From Rhinopomastus cyanomelas (lineage: Eukaryota > Chordata > Aves > Bucerotiformes > Rhinopomastidae), in the NCBI GenBank assembly GCA_013400115.1, contig VXBP01004359.1:124001-188000 (forward strand): a stretch of DNA of 64,000 nt, given 5' to 3'. A model generated the notes under the pieces. That model worked only from the letters and a program-made list of their open reading frames with translations. It did no database searches and was not told the origin of the DNA. Position numbers and translations under genes: made by a program. Positions within the stretch are counted from its first letter, which is position 1. Every line of letters starts with the position of its first letter. Below, in pieces: positions 1 to 11,790 of this stretch.

Positions 1-167
1 CTAATGGTATTTAAAAATATATTCTTCACAAACAAGCATCATGACCAGTTCTATCAGAGACGATTAGGCATACGGTTTGTAAACACTCCCTAGGAATCAC
101 TTTGAAAGCAAATCAGCTTGTCTGCGTCTGTGTCCTGACGCTGATGTCAAAGATACTTCATAGTTCT

Positions 168-767
168 GTGTGCCCTTGTGGCCAAGAAGGTCAAAGGAAT
201 CCTGTGGGGGGTGGTTAGTAGATCAAGAGAGGTTTTCCTCCTCCTCTACTCTGCTCTGGTGAGACCACATCTGCAATATTGTGTCCAGTTCTGGGCCTGT
301 CACTTCCAGAAGGGGACAGAACTGCTGGAGAGTCCAGTGCAGAGCCACAAAGAGGATGAAGGGAGTGGCTCCTTGATGAGGAAAGGCTGAGGGAGCTGGG
401 TCTCTTGAGCTTGGAGAAGAGGAGACTGAGGGGTGACCTCATTAATGTCTAAAAATATTTGAAGGGTGTGTGTCAGGAAGACGGAGCTGGGCTCTGCTCA
501 GTGGTATCCAATGTTACAACAAGGGACAACAGGTGTGATTTGCAACATAAGAGGTTCCACATAAATAAGAGAAGGAGTTTCTTCATGGTGAAGGTGACAG
601 AGCATTGGAATGGGCCACCTGGGAGATTGTGAAGTCTCCTTCACTGGAGACATTTACAATCTTCCTGGCTGCATTCCTGTGTGACTTGATCTAGGTGATC
701 CTGCTGTGGCAGGGGGAATAGACTAGATGATATTTTGAGGTCCCTTCCAATTCTTAGTACCTGTCTT
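168..767 (+). mobile_element. CR1 LINE, 3' part (ORF2 C-terminus and 3'UTR)
   Basis: A 5'-truncated CR1. It opens in the C-terminal region of ORF2; the peptide from 178 begins MAKKVKGILWG and continues with VRPHLQYCVQFW, a CR1 hallmark just after the reverse transcriptase. It then runs through the 3' segment to a decayed tail (GGTCCCTTCCAATTC at about 745). Frameshifts and stops break the frame after about 70 codons, so it is inactive. It belongs to the same general subfamily as the copies at 14325 and 15690. Confidence 0.93.
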
Positions 768-1414
768 ATTTATATGACTGTTTATTACTTTCCTCTATGT
801 TTCTGAAAACAGAACTAGCAGATCTGTTCACATGTGCATGAGCACCCCCTCAAATCTATTCAGTCACCATTCTAGTGGTGACTCCTTCCTTAACACATCT
901 GATACAAAGATTACTTTGGTGATAAAAGTATTACGCAGGCACTTTCTGCATTCTTTACAGGAAGTTGGTTTTCTCTGTGAACTGCCTTGTTTTAGCAGGC
1001 TGCAAAACCCTGGACACCAAAACTACTGGAGAATGTCAATAGAGTAAAATTTATGCTCTGTGCTTTGTGTAAATTCTGCTGCTGGTGCAGTCGTGAGGGA
1101 GAAAATTGGATGGTGTATAAGCTTGCTGATAGTGGATTAAATACTGATATATATTGCAAAAGAGTCCAGCTTGATTTATTGGGCTTTACTATTTTATGAG
1201 AAAATGCTATTTCTTGTCTGAGCTCATACAGAAAAGGATATAAAAACTCACCAGCCACAGATTGTCTGGTATCTGTCCTTAACACTTGTCACTTTCTCCT
1301 TCAGCTTTAGAAGGAGAGGCATTATGGTGATTAGAATGTTCTACAATCTATACTTTTTCCCAAATAAATGTGGTTACTTCTATCAATAGCAGGTGTTTAG
1401 GATTGTGTTCAGTT
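768..1414. other. No recognised feature
   Basis: AT-rich unique-looking sequence. I see no repeat, exon with convincing splice sites, or RNA gene in it. Confidence 0.6.
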
Positions 1415-1927
1415 TGTGTCTGGCTGGGTTTTGGTAATGGGGGAGGGGACTACTGTCGTGGGCCCTGTATTAAGCTTTGCAAAGCTCCTTCAGCCACAAG
1501 TCAGATCCATGTCTGGCTAAGGCTGAGCTACTCAATGCCTCTGCAGGAACCTGTGAAAGAGAGAAAGTACCAGCTGTGCCAGGTCTTTTATTTTAACATC
1601 TCTTTTTGTTTTGGAAAAAAATTGGACAGAAGAAAGATAACTATAGAGACACACAGGTCAGCAAGGAAGGAGATGGGGAGCTATAATAGAGCAGCTGTTC
1701 CCTTTCAACCAGTGGTGAGACAGCAGGCTGATGCCCTTCAGCCTTTAGAGATTAATACTGGAGCAAAATCCTACCTGCAATTTGAGGAGGACCATACCCA
1801 GGAGCAGAGTCTGTGCCTGAAGGCGGCTGTGAGTATGAAGGGAGCTTGTATTGGAGCAATCTATTGCTGGGAGGGTAACAGCCTGTGGAAGGGACACGTG
1901 CTGGCAGGAGATGTTCATGGCGGACAT
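1415..1927 (+). mobile_element. Partial ERV LTR (ERVL-like), plus strand
   Basis: Resembles the 5' half of a long avian LTR family also seen at 44768 and 54853. Visible landmarks are a GGTTTTGGTAATGGGGG start region, a degenerate GGCTAAGGCTGAGC segment near 1518, a CAGGTCAGCAAGGAAGGAG segment near 1650, and internal units combining 'gaagg.ggctgtga' with 'ggagca' near 1818-1860. It stops abruptly at about 1927, where a CR1 fragment begins. The 202-codon open frame at 1370-1978 crosses both repeats and is therefore not a gene. The ERVL assignment is from memory of the family and is less certain than the LTR call. Confidence 0.6.
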
Positions 1928-2046
1928 AGGGTGGGTATCGGGAGAATGAGCCAGGCTCTTCTCAGTAGCATCCAATGATAAGACAAGGGGAAACGTGTAA
2001 GCTGGAACATAGGAGCTTCCACATTGATATGAGATATGAGAAGTAA
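1928..2046 (+). mobile_element. CR1 LINE fragment without 3' end
   Basis: About 120 bp match the CR1 3' segment: CATCCAATGATAAGACAAGG at 1968, then TGTAAGCTGGAACATAGGAG and TTCCACATTGATATGAGA. The terminal CR1 block and octamer tail are missing, so it is truncated at both ends. It directly abuts the LTR fragment on its left. Confidence 0.8.
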
Positions 2047-2803
2047 TTTTGGAACTTCAGTTCTGTCCCTGTGTAGCAGAAGCACTGTACCACAGCTGTT
2101 GTGAAGTAATCCTAAAGTGCAGTGAAGTCAGGAATCTTCTGATCTCTTGTGCTTCAGATTTCTGCGTGTTAAGGCCCCAGTTCTTTACCAATTTCACATA
2201 CCTTATGAGTAATCCTTATACATATTGTTTATGTGGACAAAAATGGATTATAATTTTTCTACCTAATGAAGTTGTTAGAGATAAGATTTATCTTGTTACC
2301 AGCATAAAGCTAAATTATCTATGTTCTCTTCTAAACTGTAGAAATAAAATAGGTACTCGAAAAGTTAATCTATCTGATCTTTAGGAAGAGGTGAACTGTA
2401 CATTCTCAACCTATGTTATTTGCATGAAATATGAAGTGAGATGGAGGTAACTAGTTGTTATTAAAATCAGTTGAGAGGAAGTCTCGCTTTGAGAATCTCT
2501 AAATTGCTATAAATGGATATTGGTGGAGGTATCCTTTAATATAACCTTGAACAAGCTCAGCTTTACTGACCCAAATCTCTGGCTTAAACTGGACATAACA
2601 CAGTCCCAAGCAACACACTAAAATCAACATGTCACTTCAAATATGTCAGACAAAGGACTCCTCCTTTCTTTTTTCACTGTCTACATCTGCATCTCATTCA
2701 ATTACATACATTGATACCATGTCCTCCTGCATTTTTGGTTTGTCGTGTTAGATGTATTGGTTTGAGAAGATGGATTTTTCCCTAATTTATGTATAGAAGC
2801 ACA
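2047..2803. other. No recognised feature
   Basis: AT-rich sequence with an open but featureless plus frame (2049-2384). No repeat or exon signature was recognised. Confidence 0.55.
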
Positions 2804-3441
2804 AAATTATTGAGACTGGAAAAGATCTCTCAGATCATCAAGCCCAGCCTATGACCTAACTTCACCACAGCTAGACCAGGACACTAAGTGCTACATCAAG
2901 TCTGTCCTTAAACACCTCCAGGGATGAGGACTCCACCACTGCCCTGGGCAGTCCAGCCCAGGGTCCGGTCACCCTTTTCTTGAGGAAGGGCTTCCTAACA
3001 TCCAATTTAACCCTCCCCAGCATAGTTTCAGGCCCTGCCCTCTTGTCCTGGGAGAAGAGTCCAGCCCCCACCTAACTACAACCTCCCTTCAGGGAGTTGG
3101 AGAGTGGGAGAAGGTGCCCCCCGAGTGTCCTCTTCTCCAGGCTAAATACCCCCAGCTCCCTCAGCAGCTCCTCATTGGACTACCCTTCCAGTCCCTTCCG
3201 CAGCCTCATTGCTCCTCTAGACCCACTCCAGGCCTTTGATCTGTTTCTTGAATTCAGGGCCCAGAACTGGCTCCAGTCCTCGAGGGGAGACCTCACCAGT
3301 ACCCAATACAGAGGGAGAATTATGTGCCTAGTCCTGCTGGCCATTCTATTGCTGATACAAACCAAGATGCCACTGGTCTTCTGGACCACATGGTCACTCT
3401 GCTGGCTTCTGTTCAGCCAGCTGGCAACCAGTACTGCCAGG
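2804..3441 (-). mobile_element. CR1 LINE, 3' part, minus strand
   Basis: Minus-strand CR1 of a different, older-looking subfamily than the copy at 168. The 3' end faces left, with a TTGAGACTGGAAAAGATCTC-type block in place of GGGATTGGAAGGGACC. It continues through the 3' segment into the ORF2 C-terminus at about 3180-3389, which on the minus strand encodes MVQKTSGILVCISNRMASRT followed by degraded 'plYwvLVRsPLEdWsQFWA'-like residues. It ends near CAACCAGTACTGCCAGG. Confidence 0.9.
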
Positions 3442-4792
3442 GTATTTTATTTATTTATGTATTTAAGTTTATTTAGCAATGAACTGAGTATGCACTGTCT
3501 GACCAGTCAAATACTGTAACCCCAGAAAAAAGAGTGTATTTCAAACAGATTTTAATTACTTTTCTTTAAAGCATGAAGACCAAAAGCTTTTTTATAGAAT
3601 CTCTGCTTGTTGAGGTCTATACATACCCTGAGTGCTTACTGATTCTGTGCCAGTCTTTCATTGCTCAGTAGCAGATAATTTTGATGTGACATTTGAAGCC
3701 AAAAATAAGCCAAAGCACTTGAAAATTCACACTAAACTTGTGTATTTTATTTTTGTCATTATTACAGTGTGCTGCTTGCATGGCATACTATTTATGCATT
3801 TAAATGTTCTTGAACACAGCTTATAATTGCTCAGAAAATTATACTTCGAATTCAAATAAATGAGATTTATGCTTTGCAATTAATTTTCATAGAAATAGAA
3901 AGACCACTGCTAAGCATCTGAAGATTCAATTCAGAAACCAATAAAATGATAAATTAAAGTTATAAATTATAAATTAAAATATTACACTTAGCTGTAAGAA
4001 TAAATGGCTACAATGCCTTCTGACTACCTTTTGACCCACTCTTCTGATGTGGCATTAAAGTTGGATGATGACAACCCACATTCTCTTCGTTAATGTCTAA
4101 CCACATAGATAGATTTTTTTGTGTGTTTATAGAGAGGGATGCAAAGTTTTCTTCTGCAAGGATCAGTTCTTCTTTGTATTTAAAATTCAGGTTAAATAAT
4201 CAACACGTATAAGGCTTTTCCTTTCTGAAAGAAATTCTTACATAGTGTTTTAAACTGTGAGAAAATCCCTTTTGCATTTTTTGCAATAAAAAATCCTGAT
4301 CTTACATGATAAAAATGAAAATCATTATGTATTTTTGGCAAAGCACGTTGCAAAAATGGAAGACAACAGAAGCTCCTCTTTCATGCAGTTCTTAGTTTGA
4401 AAATAGTAGAGTTCTGTCAAGCATTTCAGTAGATACCTGCATAATGTTTTTATAAAGAAGCTGAAATAATACAAATGTGAGTTAAAAAATTATTAAGAGG
4501 TATTGCTAATAGAAAAAGAAAACACCAAACTAACCCATGAGCAAACAAAACCCCAATGAAACAAAACCTTTACGGTTAATATCCCCAGCTGTTTTCATCC
4601 AGCACCTCAATTTTTTCAAAAATATGCGTAACACTTGTTACGCAGGACATTAAGAGGATGCTCAGACTGGGAAAACCAATAGAAGTCCATTACCGGCCTC
4701 TTTAAATAGTTTTGAAATTAAACAGAGTTGCTGAGGAAGAAGGGAAACATAAATCTCTAAGTAATATAAAACAGTAAAATAATATATAATAA
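3442..4792. other. No recognised feature, AT-rich
   Basis: About 1.35 kb of AT-rich sequence with poly-A/T runs. I see no repeat family, exon or RNA gene. Confidence 0.55.
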
Positions 4793-4885
4793 TGGAATCA
4801 TAGATTGGTGGGATTTTGAAGGGCCTGTGGTGGTCATCTAGTTAAACCCTTCTGCAAGAGCAGAATCACCTAGAGAAGACTACAG
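4793..4885 (-). mobile_element. Short degraded CR1 3' end, minus strand
   Basis: GGAATCATAGATTGGTGGG, GTGGTCATCTAGTTAAACCC and the CAGAATCACCTAGAG segment mark the first 90 or so bases of a minus-strand CR1 3' end. It is heavily 5'-truncated. Confidence 0.75.
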
Positions 4886-5461
4886 AAAACATTAAGATTC
4901 CAAGTGGATTTGTATGGGGCGGATTCTTAAGCTGCCAGGTTATTGAGCTCTGAGCTGTGGAACTGGGAAGGTAAATCATACATAGTTATGAATGTTACTA
5001 GTAAGATTGTCCTTCTGGATCTTTTAAAGCAAAATCCTCTCTGCCTCTGCAGGCTTCATGAGTGCATAGTAAAAAGTAGCAAAAAAAGAAAATGTATAAT
5101 AATAATAATAATAAATGCCAAATAAAATAATACAAAATAATAAACAAAAAAAGAAAATCACAGTGTAACTGTAGCCATATTTTTATGACAAAAGTACAGT
5201 TGTATAAGTATGAGAAGCTTCTGTCCTATTGAAACCCTCTGTGGCAGAATGAGTCATGTCTTCTCTGAGGAATATGGGATGAAAGAAATGCAGAGAAGCC
5301 AATTTGGAGGTACAATTTACAGCAGAAATTGTATTTTTTGTAGAGATAAGCCTATAGTCACACAGGCTCTAGCATATTCCACATGTTAATTGAATGACAC
5401 ATACAAATCAATTTATGTTTCGCTTGTGCACTGTATTTGTGTATAAATAGAAACAAATGTT
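4886..5461. other. No gene; contains a short (TAA)n microsatellite
   Basis: AT-rich spacer. A (TAA)6-type run sits at about 5097-5114 inside an A-rich stretch. Nothing else was recognised. Confidence 0.6.
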
Positions 5462-5985
5462 GAATTCTGGTCTCCGCAATTCAAGATGGGTAGAGAATTA
5501 ATGGAGAGAGTTCAACACAGAACTACGAGGATGATTGGGAGTCTGGAATGATTGGGGGTCTGAAACATCTGCCTTCTGAAGAGAGATTGAGAACATTGGG
5601 ACTTGTTAGTTTGGCCAAAAGAAGCCTCCAAGGGGATTTAATCTCTGTCTAGACATCTGTGAGGGCTAGGGACCAAGAAGGAAGGAATGCTCTCTTTTCA
5701 GTGGTGTCATACAAGACAAGAGGTAATGGATGCCAGGTTGAACACAGGAAGGTTCACCTCAGTCTGAGGAAAAACTACTTTACAGTCAGGTTTATGAAAT
5801 ATTGGAAGGGGTTGCCCATGAAGTTTGTGGAGTCCCTTTCTCTGGAAATGTTTCAGACCTGTCTGAATGTCTGCACAGTTGATTGCCACTATGTCTTCTT
5901 GCTTTGTGGTGATGCTAGGTGATAGGGTGGACTTGATGATCTCAGAGGTCTTTTCCAGCCTCAATAATTCTGTGATTCTGTGATT
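5462..5985 (+). mobile_element. CR1 LINE 3' part, plus strand, complete 3' tail
   Basis: Plus-strand CR1 with ORF2 C-terminal remnant, a 3' segment (GTGGTGTCATACAAGACAAG at 5701) and an intact end: TTGATGATCTCAGAGGTCTT, then CCAGCCTCAATAATTCTGTG and ATTCTGTGATT. The terminal block differs from the GGTCCCTTCCAATCC type, so it belongs to a separate subfamily, shared with the copies at 43950 and 60085. Confidence 0.92.
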
Positions 5986-7535
5986 TATTGCTTGTGAATC
6001 AAAGTAACATTTATTTTGGGATCATGGGTAAGTGGGAATAAGAATTTATTTGAAAGATTATGTGAAAAACATTCTGATATTAATGAATTGTTAGATCACA
6101 GAAATGCATCTAAGATACCTGAGAGCTCTAAACTAATGAATAACAGTTCAGAATCATATTTAGTACCTATAAAATACTCTCAGAACGTTTAAGGTTGTAC
6201 CTATTCTGTCAAACCAAAAATCTAGCAGATTCTTTGTAAGTCCAATTCACTTTGTAGTACAAAAAGAACATTTAATGTCATGCTGAGATTTAAATGTCCA
6301 CACATGAAGGAAGAGTTGAAACCTCTTTTAATAAAGCAAATCTAAGCTCGTATGTTACTCTAATCCCTGAAGACTTGACTGACTGAATGATTTTAGTAGA
6401 CAAAGGATTCTTAAACTTTTTAGATCCAGATCACAGTTATATTCTGATTGCAATTCTTCCCATTTCCCAGTGTCTCTGATTATACTCCTCACATGTCAGT
6501 CTTTTGATCTTTGTCTCAGGCCGAATCATACAATTCTCCTGCTGTTAGACTGAGTGCTAAAAACAGTGCCCTGCATATGAGCTGCACTTGCATCCCAAGG
6601 GATTTATCCCCTAAGGGATTTTACTTCTAGGAACTATGGACAATGATGACTATGCCCAAGTACTTTCCTTAAAGCAGAGTATTTTTTACTTTTAAAATGA
6701 AAAAAAGTATTCTTTGTGGAAAGATTTTAAAATTGTTAGCCTACACATTTCTGACATAAATCTGTCTGTCCTTTATAATGAGTGATGTGTAGTTAATAGT
6801 CTAATGGCATTTGTGATAGAAGAAGCCCAAACTGTCTTACCCACTGTATGGGATATGGTTTTTTTTCCCTGTTTCTTAGTAAAGGCTACAGGCATTGCAC
6901 TACAAGGTTCCAAGAAATGTCTGAGCTTTCACATTTCAACTGGAAACCAGAGAGATATGAGCAGATTGTGGTAACAGAGAATAAAAGAAAGCCCACGTAT
7001 CCCTAAGAGTAAGGGACAGGGACCTTTACTGGCACTACAGTCACCCCATTGAGCAAATCACATTGCTGAGGACTCACTGTGACAGCCACCAGCTGCCTGC
7101 TTGGCAAAGCCTGTCTTATTAAATTCAGCATTCAGAATGACCTTGGGAGAGAAGCATAATGCAAAAGAACTAGGGTGGATACTCGAAAGACTTGCACAAC
7201 AGTTTCTATTGTGATATAACGAGTCTTTTCTCCATGAAACTGTACATTCAAGATCAGTACTACTGTAACAGAAAGATTTACAATTGTAGAACCTATGTAA
7301 GACTGATTCACTTAGATTTTACTTAGGCTAACAGCAAGTGTTGCTTTCCAAGTACAAAGTCTTTTCGTTCGTTATGGTTTTGGAAACTGTAAGCAAAAAC
7401 TAGAAGCTATTTTATGTGCTTCCTGCAAGCAGAGGGGGTTAGGAGCTCTGGTTTCAGGTTTCTGCTACTCCTTTCACCCACATCTTCTGGAGTCCAGCTT
7501 GACTTCTTTCTAGGAGCACAGGCTGAGCAAATAGG
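5986..7535. other. No recognised feature
   Basis: About 1.5 kb of repeat-poor AT-rich DNA. No exon, repeat or RNA gene could be supported. Confidence 0.55.
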
Positions 7536-7601
7536 TGTTGTTCAGCCTGGAGAACAGGAGGCTGTGAAGTGCCCTAAGCTACTATGCAACAACTTATGTA
7601 T

Positions 7602-8240
7602 CATAGAGTCATAGAATGGCCACGGTTGGAAGGGACCTTAAAGATCATCTAGTTCAAACCCCTCTGCACAGGCAAGGATACCTTCTCTAGATCAGGTTAC
7701 TCACGGTCCCAGACAACCTTCAACACTTCCAGGTACGGTGCAGCCACCACTTCCTTGGGCAACCTGGTCCAGCATCTCACCACCCTCATAGGAAAGAATT
7801 TGTTCCTCATGTCCAACCACTATGTGCCCTCTTCAAGTCTGGAACCCTTTCCCTTTGTTCTCTTGCTACCATCCATGTAAAAAGCCTACCCCAGCTTTCT
7901 TGTAGCCCCCTTTAACTATTGAAAAGCTGGAAAGTCACCTGGGACCCAACTCTTCTCCAGGTTCCTCAGCCTGTCCTCAGAGGGAAGATCCTCCAGCCCT
8001 CTGATTATTTGAGTTGCTCTCCTCTGGACCCTTCTAGGAACTCCCTGTCCTTCTGATGTTGGGGCCCTCCATAAGTGGACCCTGTGCTCCAGGTGGGGTC
8101 TCACAAGTGCAGAGTAGAGGCAGAGAATCCCTCGTTTCTCACTGCTTCTTTTGCTGCAGCCCAGGACAAGGTTGGCTTTCTGGGCTGCAAGCACACACTG
8201 ATAGCTCCTGTGAAACTTCTGGTCCATGAGTCTACATGAG
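7602..8240 (-). mobile_element. CR1 LINE 3' part, minus strand
   Basis: The 3' tail faces left (ATCATAGAGTCATAGAATGG at 7600, then GGTTGGAAGGGACCTTAAAG). It runs to the ORF2 C-terminus at 7916-8227, where the minus strand reads MDQKFHRSYQCVLAAQKANL and later LYSALVRPHLEHRVHLW. This subfamily recurs at 28318. A very short plus-strand CR1-like stretch (GTTCAGCCTGGAGAACAGGA, 7540-7565) lies just upstream in opposite orientation. Confidence 0.93.
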
Positions 8241-9136
8241 GGGTTTTTTTATTGCTTCCATTGTAAAATATTAAATTAAATAAATAGTGCCAACATATTT
8301 ATTTCAATTCATCTCAGTGAATCTAACTAAACATATTTTGATTAGAGTAGGAACATGAAAGATCTGCTGACTGTGAGTAACAAACTAGTTATGACAGCTA
8401 AAGCATGGTTGCACTCACTGCAAATTTAACAAGTGTTGCATAATCACAGGAACAACGTATCAGGATTGACAATTTTTAATTGCTAACAGCATTAAAAAGG
8501 AGGTTTTCTAGATTTCATTGCCTAACAAAACATAAAATATCTTTAAATCTCTGCAATGTTATCATGCGACAACATGCAGAACAAATTACTGATATTATTG
8601 AAAAGATTTTAATAAATTCCTGATGATAAGAGCCTGTGCTGAATATTGTCATGCACAAGAAGGTTATTCCAGGCAATGGGAATGTCTGTAACTTTAATAT
8701 AATATCTGCATTCTACTCCTAATTTTCATGTGTTGTGCTATTTGCTTTCCAAGTACTGTAAAGGTATTTAAGCTTAGATGATCTTTTGAGGTGCCTTCCA
8801 ACATGTAACATTCTATGACTAACTGTTTGCACATTTATTACAAATATGCTGTATTGCAGAAAATGATTGGTTAACATAATACCTGAGGGTTACTCCGTAG
8901 AAATATTAGTTTAGATTTTCATATGTTGAAAGTAATCTCTTGAGGGAACAGAATTCCACAATGGTTGGCTAAAAATACATTTTTAAATAATAATTTAAAG
9001 ATACTAGTACAAAAAATACATTCCTGTAAAAAATACAAGACACAAAAACCTTGGAAAGGTACCTCAGAGAGGTAAAATCCATAGTTCTGAGCACGAAAGT
9101 AACAGATAGAGGTAATTAATTCAACAATACAAAAGT
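8241..9136. other. AT-rich spacer with one tiny CR1 tail
   Basis: Mostly AT-rich unique sequence. At 8774-8819 (plus strand) there is an approximately 45-bp CR1 terminal fragment: TTAGATGATCTTTTGAGGTG followed by CCTTCCAACATGTAACATTC. Nothing else was recognised. Confidence 0.65.
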
Positions 9137-9740
9137 CATGGAATCATAGAATAATTCCAGTTGGAATGAAACTATGAAGATAATCTTGGAATGTAACTAT
9201 AAAGATTGTTAAGTCCATCTCTCTGCTCCTTGAAGGACTACCTAAATCTAGACCATATCACTAAGGCCATCATCCTCATGCTCCTTGAACTCTGGCAGAC
9301 TCGGTGCCCTGACTACTTCCCTGGGAACACTGATCAAGCACTCTCTCAGTGAAGAACCTCTACCCAATGTTCGATCTGAGCTCCTCTTGAAGCAGCTTCA
9401 TTTATTTTCCTCATGTCTTATTGCTGGTCAACAAAGAAAGATCTGCACCTCCCCTTCCTTGTGAAAGTTGTAGACTGTGATGAAGTGACCCCTCAGCCTT
9501 CTCTTCTCCAAGCTGAACAAACCAAACCAGTGTCATCAGCTTCTCTTCATAGCTCTTGCCTCCAGGCCTTTCACCATCTGGGTCACTCTCCTCTGGACAC
9601 ATTCTAATAGAATTATGTCCTTCCTGTATTGAAGTGCCCAGTACTGCACACAATACTTGAGGTGAGGCTTCATGAGTGCAGTGTAGAGTAGGACAGTCAC
9701 CTCCCTTGAATAGCTAGATGTGCTGTGCTTGAGCATTCCA
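9137..9740 (-). mobile_element. CR1 LINE 3' part, minus strand
   Basis: Begins with its 3' end at 9137 (ATGGAATCATAGAATAATTC). It extends to the ORF2 C-terminus at 9536-9740, where the minus-strand peptide includes LYTALMKPHLKYCVQYWALQ. It is diverged, and it overlaps in content with the next minus-strand element at 9895, so these are two separate insertions. Confidence 0.9.
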
Positions 9741-9774
9741 ACAGGTAGGAAGTCACTGAAGGGATCCAGAAGAC

Positions 9775-9894
9775 CTACATGGTTAAACAGACTGCTGCTG
9801 GGCAAACTCAAAAGGAAAAAGAAAGTCTATAGATTACTAAAGGAGGGGATGAACAATTGAGATGACTGCAAGGCTCTAGTGAGAGAATGTAGAG
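9775..9894 (+). mobile_element. Inverted CR1 ORF2 linker fragment, plus strand
   Basis: About 120 bp in opposite orientation to both neighbours. GGGCAAACTCAAAAGGAAAA and AGAAAGTCTATAGATTACTA resemble the basic LRRKKKVY-like linker between the CR1 endonuclease and reverse transcriptase. It sits between two minus-strand CR1 pieces. Confidence 0.55.
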
Positions 9895-11363
9895 TCTCCT
9901 CCAAGCTAAAGAGACCCAGCTCCCTTAACCTCTCCTCATAAGGAAAGTGTTCCACTTCCTTCATCACCCTCATTGATCTATGCTGGATTCCCTCCAGCAG
10001 CTCCGTGTTCCTCTTGAACTGAGGGCCCCAAAACTGGACACAATACTCCAGATGTGGTCTCACAAGTGCAGAGTAGAGGGGGAAAGGACCCCTCTCAATC
10101 TGCTAACCACCCCCATTCTCATCCACCTCAGGATGCTGTTGGCCATCTTGGCCACAAAAGCACATTGCTGGCTCATGGTCATCCTGCTGGCCACCAGGAC
10201 CCTCAAGTCCCTTTCTCCTAAACTACTCTCCAACGGGTCAGTCCTCAACCTATACTGCTGCCTGGGGTTGTTCTTGCCCATATGCAAGACTCTACACTTG
10301 CCCTTGTTATAGTTAAATTCTTCCCTCCCCAGGTCTCTAGCCTGTCCACGTCTTGCTTGATGGCAGCAGTCTACTGCGGTATTGGCCACTCCTCCCATCC
10401 AGCTTTGTGTCATCAGCAAACTTGCTGACAGTGCACCCTAAAACCTCATCCAAGTCATTAAGGAATAGATTGAATAGGACTGGTCTCATTACCAACCCTT
10501 GGGGGACTCCACTAGATGCAGGCCTCCAACTAAGACTCTGTCCCATTGACCACTACTCTCTGGCTTCTATCCTGCAGCCAGTTCACGATCCACCTCGCTA
10601 CCTGATCATCCAGTCCACACTGCCTCGGTTTGGCTGTGAGTATGCTATGTTAGCCTGTGTTATATGCCTTACTGAAGTCAAGATAGACTACATCAACTGC
10701 TCTGCCATCATCTGCTCATCTGGTTTTTCCCTCAAAGGAGGCTATTAGGTTGGTCAAGTATGACTTCCCCTTTGGTGGAGCCATGCTGACTGTCTCTAAT
10801 GACTCTCCTTTCCTTGATGTGCCTGGAGATATCATCAAGGATAAATTGTTCCATCACCTTTTCTGGAATGGAGGTGAGACTGACCGGTCTATAGTTACCT
10901 GGGTCCTCCTTCTTACCCTTTTTGAAGATTGGAATGATATTTGCAGTCTTCCAGTCCCTAGGAACCTCTCCTGATCCCCATGACTTACCAAGGTGATAGA
11001 GAATGGCCTAGCAGTGACATCCACTATCTCCCTCAGCACTCGCAAGTGGACCCCATCAGGGCCCATCAATTTATGTACATCCAGTTTGCTCAATTTATCC
11101 CTAACCCAATCTTCATCAATCAAGAGAAGCTTCTCTCTTGTCTCAACTTCCTCTGGGGCCTCAGCAGTCTGGGGCTTGATATCAAGACAGCTCCCAGAAG
11201 TATAGACAGAGACAAAGAAGGTGTTCACTATCTCTGCTTTCTCTGTATCTCCTGTCTTCAGGGTACCCACCTCATTCAGCAGGGGGCCTACATTGCCTCT
11301 AGTTAGTTTTGCCTGTAATGTATTTGAAGATGCCTTTTTTGTTGCCCTTGACCTCTCTTGCAA
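9895..11363 (-). pseudogene. Broken CR1 ORF2 reverse transcriptase
   Basis: In an intact CR1 this ORF encodes an enzyme that nicks target DNA and reverse-transcribes the element RNA from the nick. Here only the linker and RT parts remain, as four or more minus-strand frames: 10854-11363, 10337-10546, 10060-10419 and 9827-10063. The catalytic core is recognisable: SGVPQG.V, then FADDTK with the two catalytic aspartates kept. No endonuclease domain is attached, and the frame is interrupted between 10546 and 10854 and again near 10340-10420. It cannot make a working enzyme. The position next to other CR1 copies shows repeated insertion rather than one intact element. Confidence 0.9.
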
Positions 11364-11470
11364 GCTTTAATTCCAAGGAGGCCTTGGCTTTCCTAGATGC
11401 GTCCCTACATTCTGTCACCGGAGCCTTATCATTATGGACTTGTTTATCTGCGTGCTGGACATTTTGTCCT
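9895..11470 (-). mobile_element. CR1 LINE internal segment (ORF2 linker plus RT), minus strand
   Basis: About 1.6 kb of minus-strand CR1 lacking both the 5' end and the terminal 3' block. Reading on the minus strand from 11470, the order is the linker (KAKASLELKLAREVKGNKKG), the RT N-terminus (KLMGPDGVHLRVLREI), the central RT region (VPQGLVMRPVLFNLFLNDL), the catalytic FADDTK motif, and the C-terminal VRPHLEYCVQFW-like region at about 10040. Several frameshifts and stops separate these blocks. Confidence 0.93.
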
Positions 11471-11790
11471 GAGGATATTGTGACAGACATTATCAAAAAC
11501 TTTGCTAATATCTAAATATCCCTCTCCATTTCCTGGTTTCCCTTGATCAACTAGATGGGTGATTTTATAATAAAAGGAAATTAATTCAGCTAGACAAGAC
11601 TTTGATCTCATGAGCTTCTGCTGGCTATGACAAATGCCTGTGTTGTCTCTCAACATCTTTCAGTAACTTCCAAAATAACATTCTCTATAATTTTTGTGGT
11701 GCTGAAGTTAGAACGACAGCCCTGTAATCACCACTGCCTTCCTTCTTACCCTCTTTGAAAATTGGCACAAGTCAAGCAATATTATTAAGG
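11471..11790 (-). mobile_element. Second, older CR1 RT fragment, minus strand
   Basis: Immediately right of the previous element but covering an RT region that lies downstream in the protein, so it is a separate insertion. The minus strand encodes CLAELISFYYKITHLVDQG and GYLDISKVFDNVCHNIL, matching the CR1 RT 'LTNLISFYDKVT...YLDFSKAFD' region. It ends near CCCTCTTTGAAAATTGGCAC. More diverged than the 9895 copy. Confidence 0.85.

Noticed and set aside
1370..1978. 202-codon plus-strand open frame as a gene
   Set aside because: It runs across an ERV LTR fragment and into a CR1 piece, has no domain, and owes its openness to the fusion of two repeats.
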